Origin: Trichomonas vaginalis G3
Taxonomy: Eukaryota; Parabasalia; Trichomonadida; Trichomonadidae
DNA length: 64,000 bases
NCBI RefSeq assembly: GCF_026262505.1
Contig: NC_067203.1
Coordinates: forward strand, 17,892,411 to 17,956,410
Direction of reading: 5' to 3'
Shown: positions 40,721 through 49,331 of the stretch, in pieces
Position numbering within the stretch: position 1 is the stretch's first letter
How the letters are laid out: each line of letters opens with the position of its first letter
Translations under genes and position numbers: made by a program
Notes under the pieces: model-generated
Database searches by the model: none
What the model was told of the DNA's origin: nothing
The model's input: only the letters and a program-made list of their open reading frames with translations

Positions 40721-41675
40721 TCGTCATTTTCAACTTCTTTAGCATATTCGTCAGGAGTTGTCTTATATTTGTTAGGAACTGTCTTTGAAAGTATACCACC
40801 TTGAACTTTGACAAGTTTGAAACGAGGTCTGGCAATAGTAGTTTTATCTTCTGCTTGCAGTGTGTACATTTTGCCATGTTTGCCTAAAACTTCATAATAT
40901 TCTCTTGTATACTTTCTTCTATTTTTACGAACACGAATGTGAGTACCTGTCGGGTTCCCATTGTTGTCATAGTCAATAGTATTTTCATATGGGTCGCGTT
41001 TAGGTATTTCTATTTTTACTTTGTCACCTTTCTGAAGTTTGAAGCCCAGCATTCTTTCTTGTTTGTCTCTTTTGACTAAATTATTAATATATAGTCTTTC
41101 TCTAAGTCAGGGTTGTTTTTCATTTCTTCGGGGGAGTGGTTTCCCAAACCTTTTTGTTTACGGCTATTGTAAATATTTAAAACTTGTCTCATCTTTGCCA
41201 TGGAGAAGTGTCTATATTTGTCGTCATATGACATTTCATTTGCTTCACCACCTTGTGGTTGGTTTAAGTCTCTTAACATTTTTATACAACCGTCAATGAC
41301 ACCAAGAGCAGAATGGTTTTGGTCGACAATGAAATATTGGTTTACATTTTTTGAACGCAGATAGTTTTTAATATCGTCTGATTTGAAAGAACTTTCACAG
41401 TCAGATGTCAGTTTTGTTGGATGGTATTTGTCAACGAATATTGTCAAAGCTGCTAAGATATCTAAAATATTTTTGGACTGTAATGGTATGGCTTCACAGT
41501 ATCTTGTGTTTTGACCGACAAATATTAGCCAGTATGGTGGTCCATCTGTTCTAACTCTCGGAATGTTTTCCAAGATATCCATAAACCAAGCATTTGGTGT
41601 TGAACTAAAGATTTTTATCATGAGTGCTTTCTTTGTTGCCTTAGAAACATAGGGGTCCTTGTTTGGATTCGTCAT
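40717..41675 (-). pseudogene. Maverick retroviral-type integrase (rve) with C-terminal domain, broken
   Basis: The catalytic core shows the aspartate in FMDILENIP, the aspartate/glutamate-rich TSDCESSF and a third acidic site in ALGVIDGCIKMLRDL. The C-terminal region (VKIEIPKRDP, then RRKYTREYYEVLG) looks like the SH3-like DNA-binding domain of Maverick integrases. It would catalyse strand transfer of element ends. About one break. Confidence 0.78.
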
Positions 41676-41692
41676 TTTTTAACCCATAAGAA

Positions 41693-42094
41693 ATGGGTTT
41701 ATTTGGCGCGTTAGCAGGAGTTGCATCCAGATTTTTACCCGCAGTGGGAACAATAGCCAGAGGTGTATTTGGAGTTGGAAGGAAGATTTTGAGTACATTA
41801 GGTATACTTAAAGAGAAAGCACAACCTATTATACAAACTGTACAGAAAGGTTGGGATGTAGCACGAGATGCAACAAATCTTATTCCAAATCCTGAAACAA
41901 GAGGAAAAGTTCAAGGATGGATGGACAATGTAGGAAGACAAGCAGGAAACTATTATAACAAAGCAAATGACTACTATAACCAAGCAGGACACTATATGGA
42001 CCAAGGTGAAAGATTCTTTAACAGAGGATATAACCATGCACAACAGTGGGTAAACAATAACCAACCTCAACCGCCTCAAACGTGGGGAATGTAA
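41693..42094 (+). CDS. Amphipathic minor virion-like protein with MG start (133 aa)
   Basis: MGLFGALAGVASRFLPAVGT is glycine/alanine-rich and hydrophobic, like membrane-active peptides of pVI or VP4 type. The rest is charged and asparagine/tyrosine-rich (YYNKANDYYNQAGHYMDQG repeats). Possibly N-myristoylated. It starts 17 bases from the integrase start, on the other strand. Role inferred. Confidence 0.5.
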   Translation: MGLFGALAGVASRFLPAVGTIARGVFGVGRKILSTLGILKEKAQPIIQTVQKGWDVARDATNLIPNPETRGKVQGWMDNVGRQAGNYYNKANDYYNQAGHYMDQGERFFNRGYNHAQQWVNNNQPQPPQTWGM

Positions 42095-42113
42095 AGTTTT
42101 TTACTGAGATGAA

Positions 42114-42266
42114 ATGAACAATACAGCATTGAGACAAATGGGTTCAAGATGGATTTGTCGACTTCCAGCAGTTACACAACGTGTTTGTCAAGTTCTTCCT
42201 ATACCTCAGGAAGTTTTAGACCGACTTAAAAAACAACAACAACCAGTTGAAAACAAACCAAACTAA
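42114..42266 (+). CDS. Small Maverick protein (50 aa)
   Basis: Encodes MNNTALRQMGSRWICRLPAV, continuing with a VCQVLPIPQEVLDRLKKQQ-type stretch. It is preceded by TTTTTTACTGAGATGAA, the same sequence that precedes the next gene at 42286, which supports it as a real transcription unit. Function unknown. Confidence 0.5.
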   Translation: MNNTALRQMGSRWICRLPAVTQRVCQVLPIPQEVLDRLKKQQQPVENKPN

Positions 42267-42285
42267 AATTTTTTACTGAGATGAA

Positions 42286-42869
42286 ATGACCGAAGAAGTT
42301 GAAACGGTAGATTTGACACCACAAACAAAAAGTTCAGAACCATTGTCAAAACCCGTCAAAGAACTTACAGATGAAGAGAAAAATTCAATATAGAAAGTGC
42401 CAGGTCTGGAAATACAAACCCTAACTACAAAGTCACTTTTCATAAAAATGGAACGGCTAGTATCTCAAAAAAGAAACAGACTCTCACAAATAAAATATTG
42501 AAGTCTGAAGGAGCTTTCGAGACAACAGATGGAAAAGTTTACTTCACTGACCAACAGTTCATTATAGAACATCTCATTGACTTAGAGTCGAAATATTCTA
42601 AACTTTACAACAAACACAAAAAGTTGAAAGGAAAACAAAAACAAATGGCATATGATATTTATGAAGATGTTGACGACACAACTATTCCTGCAAGTGAGGT
42701 AAAGTCAAAGGAACCGAAAAGTGACGAAAAACCGATAGAAGAAGAGAAACCAAAAACTGAAGATAAACCAAAACCAAAGTTTAGTTTCCAAACTAAACCA
42801 AGTCAACCTTCATTAGCTGGTATGGGTTGGCGTCAAAGACTTATGGCAGCAGGCGGTTATGTAAAGTAA
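42286..42869 (+). pseudogene. Maverick hypothetical gene with charged tail, broken
   Basis: Preceded by the same TTTTTTACTGAGATGAA tract as its neighbour. The encoded protein is rich in E, K and P (EEKPKTEDKPKPKF), with a short coiled coil (LESKYSKLYNKHKKL) and the ending GMGWRQRLMAAGGYVK. About one break. Unrecognised. Confidence 0.5.
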
Positions 42870-42900
42870 AGAAAAAAATATTTTTTTATTTTATTTGAAA

Positions 42901-43000
42901 TGTACGCTGAGTTTGTTGGAGAAGACCGTTGGGAAACTTGTTTGTTAGATGAGAAATATGAAATGGCATACCATTTTAAAACCATATATTTTTAAAAAAA
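42901..43000 (+). repeat. Short relic repeat of the following HNH gene
   Basis: 42901-42965 repeats 43022-43086 (start of the HNH gene), and 42966-42993 repeats the end of that gene near 43590-43618. The stretch therefore looks like a collapsed tandem copy. Confidence 0.75.
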
Positions 43001-43021
43001 TATTTTTTTATTTTATTTGAA

Positions 43022-43606
43022 ATGTACGCTGAGTTTGTTGGAGAAGACCGTTGGGAAACTTGTTTGTTAGATGAGAAATATGAAATTCACTGTTGTGAGT
43101 CATTTGAAGTCAGAAACAAAAAGACAAAAAGAGTTTTAAGCGAATGGGAGCGAAATGACGGATATGCTATTATGAATATGGGTGGAAAACACTATCTTAA
43201 ACATGTTGTCATTGCAACTCATTTTATACTGAATCCTAACAATTTACCTTTTGTAGACCATATAAACCGTATAAGAAACGACAATAGACTTGAAAACTTA
43301 CGTTGGGTCACTCGTTCTGAAAACAATAAGAACAAAGGCAAATTTGGAGATATTGTATTCGAATTTGTCGACGAACTAGAAGATGAAACAATTGAAATTA
43401 CAGACTATGGCAAGCATACGTTTGAGTTTTACTACTATAGCGAAGAACAAGACTCTTTCTACTTTTATACCGGCGTAAACTATAGGAAATTACAAGTATA
43501 TTTTACTAAGGAAGGCTATGCTTATGTAAACACTAGAGATACAGATGGAAAATACGTTCAAATACTTCTTAACAAATTCAAGAAGCTATATGGCATACCA
43601 TTTTAA
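43022..43606 (+). CDS. HNH endonuclease of homing type
   Basis: 194 residues. The HNH core reads FVDHINRIRNDNRLENLRWV, followed by TRSENNKNKGK, the classic form of phage and giant-virus HNH homing nucleases. The N-terminal 60 residues resemble a NUMOD4-like region. The C-terminal 90 residues are beta-rich and tyrosine-rich, unknown. It may be a selfish passenger of the element. Apparently whole. Confidence 0.82.
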   Translation: MYAEFVGEDRWETCLLDEKYEIHCCESFEVRNKKTKRVLSEWERNDGYAIMNMGGKHYLKHVVIATHFILNPNNLPFVDHINRIRNDNRLENLRWVTRSENNKNKGKFGDIVFEFVDELEDETIEITDYGKHTFEFYYYSEEQDSFYFYTGVNYRKLQVYFTKEGYAYVNTRDTDGKYVQILLNKFKKLYGIPF

Positions 43607-43630
43607 ACCATATATTTTTACATATATTAA

Positions 43631-44490
43631 ATGCTTCAGGTTGAAAAACAAAGAACAAAAGTAGCAGATACAAAACCGTTAGACTATATCTTTACAAATG
43701 CTGGTAGGACTATTTCAGATGAAGAAATTTCATCCCGAGCATACAGGTTTGACTATCCAATTCGTTGGCTTCAAAGTCCTTCAGATGCAAAGGCAATAGG
43801 ATTTAGAAGAGTTTTGTTTTCAAATAGAACTAACGCATTTATGTTCGCAGTATATTTTCATGGGCAGTATAAAGGTTCTGATGGTCTTATAGACAAATTT
43901 GATGAAATGAGAATCTTTACAGTTCGTTCAGACGAAAGTCTTGAGAAACTCTAAATGACTTTCAAACTCAAATGAACAAATACTATTGGGAATTTCAAGA
44001 AAAATACGACTCTTTACTAAATGGAACATACTATCTGAAACTAGAATATGACAAGATGAACTCCACCGTTTCATTTCAAAAGATTGAAATTAACCCTCCA
44101 AGAGATACAGAGTTTTTATTTTGGAAAGTAGACAAACGTTCTTGGGCACAATTTCTTCGGTTACTAAACCAGAACGAACCATTACCACCAGATGGTCCAT
44201 TTAAATTTATACTTCCACCAGCAGATTTGACAGTTTATAGAAATGTGTTTGACCCTCAAAATGTTATGTGTCATGCAAGTTTCAGTTCAAGCAACAATAG
44301 TTTTCTATGTATTGGTAAGGACGTTTATGACATTGCTTCTAAATTCTACGAACCACCTAGTAACAGTTTCTCTGACTTTCAAGTTTGGTTCACAACAAAT
44401 GGTGTGCAGCATATAATACCATTGTACTATGACTTTTATCTCGAATTGTCTTTCATATATAACTACGGAAAAGTGCTGAAAAAGTATTGA
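43631..44490 (+). pseudogene. Maverick protein of unknown function, family A (copy 2), broken
   Basis: Paralogue of 38361-39208, on the opposite strand. Shared blocks: TKPLDYIFTN, YRFDYPIRWLQSP, FYEPPSNSFSDFQVWFTT and FYLELSFIYNY. About one break. Two diverged copies in one element suggest sub-specialised structural subunits. Confidence 0.6.
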
Positions 44491-44503
44491 AAAATAAAGT
44501 TTA

Positions 44504-45060
44504 GGTGAAGTGGTGAGATCTCACCTCTTTTTTCACCTAATTTTTCACCCGTTGAATTTTCATGAATTTCCTTAAGATAGAAAAAAAGTGAGTTAAAATG
44601 AGATGTTTACTGAAGGTGTCACCATGTCACTCGGTCCCTCGGTCCCTCGGTCAACTAACATCTTTTTGAAAATGGTGACAACATGACATTTTGACAACAG
44701 TCAGGAAAATGTCAAGACTTCTTCATCGTAACGAGTGTAAATGAACCAAAAATATATTTTAGGTGAAGAGGTGAGATCTCACCTCTTTTTTCACCTGTTT
44801 TTTCACCCTCTTGAATTTTGTATAAAAAGCAACCGCCGGTTTTCTTCCGGTTGCTATATTCTTCACAAAATGCTTGTTTTGAGGTCGAGCCACTTTTGGC
44901 TCCACCTGTTTTTTCAACCAAAACTCTTGAGTTTTGTTCTGAATTCGGCAAAAATATATTTTAGGTGAAGAGGTGAGATCTCACCTGTTTTCTCACCTCT
45001 TTTTTCACCCGTTGAATTTTCATGAATTTCCTTAAGATAGAAAAAAAGTGAGTTAAAATG
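44504..45060. repeat. Mosaic of repeated promoter-like blocks
   Basis: Three copies of a block containing the palindrome GGTGAGATCTCACC (44512-44525, 44770-44783, 44972-44985). Two of them continue into the box TTTCATGAATTTCCTTAAGATA-like sequence (44558-44579, 45018-45039) and the same short gene head ATGAGATGTTTACTGAA. Between them is a hairpin (AGCAACCG / CGGTTGCT, about 44829-44856). No gene is supported here. Confidence 0.65.
44615..44784 (+). repeat. Left arm of large internal inverted repeat
   Basis: 44615-44698 (GGTGTCACC..., GGTCCCTCGG repeats, GTGACAACATGACATTTTG) and 44740-44784 pair with 46874-47077 on the other side of an enclosed 2-kb module. Confidence 0.7.
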
Positions 45061-45066
45061 AGATGT

Positions 45067-45432
45067 TTACTGAACTGGTTGGATGTCGCCTTCTGTAGTT
45101 ATGTAGAATGGTTGACCAGAGAAGTGTAAGAGTCCTCGGAGAATTTGGTTCATTCTTGGGAAAGGGTTCTCTCTGTTTGGAAGTAGTATCCAAGGACGCT
45201 TGGCAAAGAACTTTATAATGGCTTCCTTCTTTGCTTGCTTTATGTCGTCGTAGGCTGTCCCGTCTGGTATTTGAATTGGAATTCCAGTTTCAATTTCGAT
45301 TTTCAGCGCACCTCTTCCAGACAACCAGAAGCCGAGGGACTTGTTGGCTTTGTCCTTGCCCAAGTACTGCTTAACAACTTCATTTATCTCTATAAGGTAA
45401 ATTGCCTCATCTAATGGCTCGATGTTGTCCAT
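45067..45432 (-). CDS. Maverick hypothetical protein (121 aa)
   Basis: MDNIEPLDEAIYLIEINEVV begins a small protein with a basic KQAKKEAIIKFFAKRPW stretch. Its start codon abuts the iteron-like array, so it may be controlled by it or bind it. The frame at 48858-48998 is a relative of its N-terminus. Unrecognised family. Confidence 0.55.
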   Translation of the reverse strand: MDNIEPLDEAIYLIEINEVVKQYLGKDKANKSLGFWLSGRGALKIEIETGIPIQIPDGTAYDDIKQAKKEAIIKFFAKRPWILLPNRENPFPRMNQILRGLLHFSGQPFYITTEGDIQPVQ

Positions 45433-45766
45433 TGTTCTGTTTCAGAACTAGTCTTGTACTGTTTCAGAACAATATTTGTACTGTTTCAGAACAATATTTG
45501 TACTGTTTCAGAACAATATTTGTTCTGTTTCAGAACAATATTTGTTCTGATTCAGAACAAATTTCCCGTAAAAGCTCTCAATTTGTGAGAAAAATTTTCT
45601 GATTCAGAACAATATTTGTTCTGATTCAGAACAATATTTGTACTGTTTCAGAACAATATTTGTACTGTTTCAGAACAATATTTGTACTGTTTCAGAACAA
45701 TATTTGTACTGTTTCAGAACAATATTTGTACTGTTTCAGAACAATATTTGTACTGTTTCAGAACAA
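45433..45766. repeat. Iteron-like tandem array of 22-bp units
   Basis: About 14 units of two kinds: TGTACTGTTTCAGAACAATATT and TGTTCTGATTCAGAACAATATT. The second contains the perfect inverted repeat GTTCTGA-t-TCAGAAC. One interruption of about 30 bases lies near 45560. There are no spacers, so it is not CRISPR. The array sits exactly between two divergent ATGs (45432 minus and 45766 plus, MSDVPP...). A replication origin or a multi-site operator is plausible. Confidence 0.85.
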
Positions 45767-45927
45767 TGTCCGACGTACCACCAAAAAATATATTTTATGT
45801 TAGCATGTTAGATCTCACCTGTTTTCTCACCTCTTTTCTCACCCGTTGAATTTTCATGAATTTCCTTAAGATAAAAAAATAAAGTTAGTTTTTTTAAAAA
45901 AATATTTTTTATTTTTATTGTAAGAAC

Positions 45928-46842
45928 ATGTTAGCAACAACTTCACCAAACTCTTTAGTCATGAATCCAACATCTATGTTAGTAGAGATGAAAAGCTTCA
46001 TTCCTTCTTCATATACTTTCGAAACAGAAATCCAGAAGATAAAGCAAGAACTTCTCCAAGGAGATTTAGATTGCACTGCAAAAGATGAAACAAATGAACA
46101 ATATCTCTATGAAATGCAGGACCTCATCGACCATCTACCTAAACTTCCTGAAATCCAACAACAAAAGCTTACTATTCCTGAATTCGATGAAATTGAAGTC
46201 AGACCAACCGACTCAGTAGAAATAAAGAAGTTCATACGAAAGGTAAACTATGAATTTCTAGGATTTCATTGCAACCATAAGGTTATGGACAAAGACTGCG
46301 ATATGGTATATAAGAACATCTCTGACATATATAAATCTGAAGAATTTAAGACCTACGACAACTTTGTTTCGTTAGTTGCTGAATGTGTATGGCAGATAAG
46401 AGATAAAGATAGAAGAGGTAAAATATGGAACGAACAAATAAAACCTGCATGTTTTGAATTTAAGAGGACCATTGACGCTATAGTTGTACTTGCAGGACAA
46501 ATTTCAATGTACAATGCTAAAATGAACCCGCAATGTTCTAAATGTAAAGCAGCAATGAGGAAATATAACTACTCCGTCAAAGAGATAGAAAGAATGAGAA
46601 ACGACTATGCTGACTTAAAGAAAGAAGTAGAGAAACCAGCAGAAGATAAAATGGACATGTTAGAATTTCTGAACAAAAACTATCCAACTGCTGACGATTT
46701 CCTTCTATCTGATGTCAAGAAGAAATATAAAGAGACTTTCGGCATAGTTAAAACATTCGATGTACTGACAGAAGAAATCGAAGCTACAAAACTGTTTAGA
46801 ATTTCAAATATACATCGTACAATTCATGTAAAACGCTTGTGA
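45928..46842 (+). CDS. Maverick hypothetical protein (304 aa)
   Basis: Apparently whole. There is a mostly helical middle, a CSKCKAAM motif near residue 203 and a C-terminal stretch (YPTADDFLLSDVKKKYKETFG) that resembles a winged-helix end. It lies within the module bounded by large inverted repeats. It could be a replication accessory factor; I do not recognise it. Upstream box TTTCATGAATTTCCTTAAG at 45852 and the T/A-rich tract before the ATG support the start. Confidence 0.6.
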   Translation: MLATTSPNSLVMNPTSMLVEMKSFIPSSYTFETEIQKIKQELLQGDLDCTAKDETNEQYLYEMQDLIDHLPKLPEIQQQKLTIPEFDEIEVRPTDSVEIKKFIRKVNYEFLGFHCNHKVMDKDCDMVYKNISDIYKSEEFKTYDNFVSLVAECVWQIRDKDRRGKIWNEQIKPACFEFKRTIDAIVVLAGQISMYNAKMNPQCSKCKAAMRKYNYSVKEIERMRNDYADLKKEVEKPAEDKMDMLEFLNKNYPTADDFLLSDVKKKYKETFGIVKTFDVLTEEIEATKLFRISNIHRTIHVKRL

Positions 46843-46873
46843 AAAAAACAGGTGAGAAAAGAGGTGAGAAAAC

Positions 46874-47077
46874 AGGTGAGATCTCACCTCTTCACCTAAA
46901 ATATATTTTTGGTTCATTTACGCTCATGTTTGACAAAACATTTACACTCATTTCGATGAAATCATGACAAAACATATACGAAGAAGTTTATTTCCTGTGT
47001 TGTTGTCAAAATGTCATGTTGTCACCATTTTCAAAAAGATGTTAGTTGACCGAGGGACCGAGGGACCTGGTGACACC
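46874..47077 (-). repeat. Right arm of large internal inverted repeat
   Basis: The reverse complement of this stretch reproduces 44615-44698 and 44740-44784, with an extra insertion in the middle. It includes the palindrome GGTGAGATCTCACC at 46875-46888. Confidence 0.7.
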
Positions 47078-47369
47078 TAAAAACCATCTACCCTAAAATC
47101 GTGAAAAAATGACCAAATTTCATTATATAACTGTTATTTTTTTACGAAGAGAACTTTAACACTTCGTAAAAAAATCCCTGAAATCATATCTTTTATACAT
47201 GAAAATCGTAAAAAATTGCGATTTAGACTTTTTTTGGTCTTGCATAAAACTCATGAAAATCGTAAAAAAATGACCAAATTTCATGAATTTCCTTAAGATA
47301 CAAAATAGAAAAAATAAAGTTAGTTTTTTTTAAAAAAATTTTTTTTATTTTGTATGTAAGAAACAGAAA

Positions 47370-47981
47370 ATGACAAACACTGAGTTTGAAATAGTTAGAA
47401 AGATAGACAATGACACCAAAGTGGTTCGAATTGGTGATTTAAACGTAAGATACTCAAAGAAATACAAGAAATATTCTTTGTCAGACATTATATCTCCATC
47501 TGGAAAGAAAACATGGCATTGGGTTGGAATTGCTTCTACTCAGAAAATTTTGACAAGAAATCCTGAGCTTATGATATCGGTAAGATTCTATGGAACTACA
47601 GCATATCTTATAGACAAAAGTCTTATACCAATAGTTTTGTTATGGATTGACCCAGTTGTTGGATATAACTTCATAACATATGGTTCATTCGATACGGAAC
47701 GTTGCAGTGAAGGCTTACTTTACATCGTTCAGAAACCGAAGGACTTCAATACAAAAAGATATAAGATAGGAAGAACATATAATATAACTCAAAGATATGA
47801 CAGTATAGTCAATAGAGTTAAGGTTGTGTTCGTTAACGATATGAGAGCTGCTGAAACAGAACTACTTGAAAAGTTTGAGAAAATGTATGGTGCTCCCACG
47901 AAAGGTAAAGAAACGTTTGAAGTAGATGAGATAGGTAAAGCTATAAAATTATTTGACGAAGTTGCTGAAAAATACATGTAA
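47370..47981 (+). CDS. KilA-N plus GIY-YIG (T5orf172-type) protein
   Basis: 203 residues, apparently whole. Residues about 18-105 fit a KilA-N DNA-binding domain (SLSDIISPSGKKTWHWVG, then IPIVLLWIDPVVGYNF). Residues about 113-190 fit the T5orf172/GIY-YIG nuclease-like fold: GLLYIVQKP, YKIGRTYNITQRYDS and a late glutamate in AAETELLEKF. This fusion is typical of large DNA viruses and phages. Possible roles are DNA-directed nuclease or regulator. Confidence 0.75.
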   Translation: MTNTEFEIVRKIDNDTKVVRIGDLNVRYSKKYKKYSLSDIISPSGKKTWHWVGIASTQKILTRNPELMISVRFYGTTAYLIDKSLIPIVLLWIDPVVGYNFITYGSFDTERCSEGLLYIVQKPKDFNTKRYKIGRTYNITQRYDSIVNRVKVVFVNDMRAAETELLEKFEKMYGAPTKGKETFEVDEIGKAIKLFDEVAEKYM

Positions 47982-48069
47982 AGCGTTTTTTTTTGGTCTT
48001 TTGTGAAAGTCAGGAAATAACGCTAATTTTTTATAAAATATTTTTTTTATTTTGTATGTAAGAACAGAT

Positions 48070-48848
48070 ATGACAACAACAGAGAACACAACAACTGCTA
48101 TCGTTCATGAAGACATAAATGAAGAATATGAGTACATACAGTATAACAAACAGTTACGTCTCATTCGTTCGGTCAAAGACGATATGTACCAAATGCAAAG
48201 TATTTTGACAGCATGTTTTGCTCCAGATACCAAACATACAGACGATTGGTTTGAATTAAATAGCACTCATGAACTCCTCAGTGAGTTTGAACATGTAGAA
48301 CTTAAAAAGATGTACCAAGACAGAAAAACTTACCATCACATCTAAAAGGTATATATGTTCATAAGTTCCTAGTTAGTTCAATAGCAATGTGGGCTTCACC
48401 TCGTTATGCAATCTACATACTTATGCTACTTGACGAACTTTGTACAAAGCAGAGAGAAGATATGATGAAAGAAGACAAAAGCCTTCAGAAAAGAATACCA
48501 CGTTCGGTACCAAAAGGAAAGGAAAAGAACTATAAGTATATGATTTATACTGAAGATATGGAGAAAGAAGAAGATAAAGATATGGTTATGTTGCATTTAG
48601 TCAGAAGAAACAACAAAAGCTTTTACGACCTTGCTAAGATTTACAAATCTGACAGAAATTGGTTCTATCGCGAAAACTTACCGATTTCAATGACACCAAA
48701 TGAAGATGTGAAACAAATAGTTCAAGATACGTTACCTCAAACACACTATGATATTAAAGGTTGTACAATACTTACCTTCAAAGAAGATTTGCCATTGTTA
48801 AAGGAAAAAATAACAGAGTATTTTGACAACTTCAAACAAGTAGAGTAA
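48070..48848 (+). pseudogene. KilA-N/MSV199-like Maverick gene, broken
   Basis: The early part (LRLIRSVKDDMYQMQSIL) and the later WASPRYAIYILMLLDELC resemble KilA-N/MSV199-type virus domains, where a W-x-SP-x-YA pattern is usual. The rest is charged, and the C-terminus (HYDIKGCTILTFKEDLPLLK) is unrecognised. About one break. Confidence 0.45.
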
Positions 48849-48857
48849 ATGAACCAT

Positions 48858-48998
48858 TTATTTTTCAAGCTTGACTTCAGATGGCTCAGGTAGCTCTATA
48901 AGGTCAATTGTCTTGTCAAATCCTTCTGGCATTCCGAGTCCTTCCATCCGACATTCCGAGTCCTTCCTTCCGACAGGAAAAAAATTTCCCGACAACTG
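48858..48998 (-). pseudogene. Fragment related to the 121-aa Maverick protein
   Basis: MPEGFDKTIDLIELPEPSEV on the minus strand aligns with the N-terminus of the protein at 45067-45432, and the DNA CTCTATAAGGT-AATTG is shared. It is probably a truncated relative that runs into the repeat array. Confidence 0.45.
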
Positions 48999-49240
48999 GA
49001 AAAAAATTTCCTTCAGACAGGAAAAAAATTTCCTGACAACTGGAAAAAAATTTCTTGTTGTCCGTCCGTAAACCATTCAAATTTTCGAAAATTGAGAACT
49101 TTTTGGTCGAACGACAGAAAAAATTTTTCCTTCAGACAGGAAAAAAATTTCCCGACAACTGGAAAAGTTTTTCCTTCCGACATTCCGAGTCCTTCCTTCC
49201 GACAGAAAAAGTTCTTCCCTCCGACAGGACACAAACGAAT
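48940..49240. repeat. Second tandem/inverted repeat array
   Basis: Repeated units of TTCCGACAGGAAAAAAATTT and CCCGACAACTGGAAAAAAAT type alternate, with TTCCGACATTCCGAGTCC units at the edges. Many contain the small inverted repeat GGAAAAAAATTTCC. It ends exactly at ATGTCCGACGTACCACCAA (49239), the same gene head that ends the iteron array at 45766. Confidence 0.8.
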
Positions 49241-49325
49241 GTCCGACGTACCACCAACCGAGTCCATTCCAAAGCCAGAAGAACCGACAGCCCCAGCACC
49301 ACAACAGACTAAGACTAAACACTTA
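49239..49325 (+). pseudogene. Gene head fragment MSDVPPTES..., truncated
   Basis: Encodes a proline/alanine/threonine-rich start (MSDVPPTESIPKPEEPTAPA). The same first six codons occur at 45766. It runs into the 3' end of the ATPase gene on the other strand, at a 17-base sequence (TTTTTCAAGCTTGACTT) that also occurs near 48865. Confidence 0.4.
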
Positions 49326-49331
49326 CATTTT

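Noticed and set aside
45433-45766. CRISPR array
   Set aside because: Units are directly adjacent, 22 bp with no unique spacers, and there are no cas genes; the host is a eukaryote.
45928-46842. Divergent DNA polymerase or primase
   Set aside because: No polymerase or primase motif is visible; it is too short for polymerase B.
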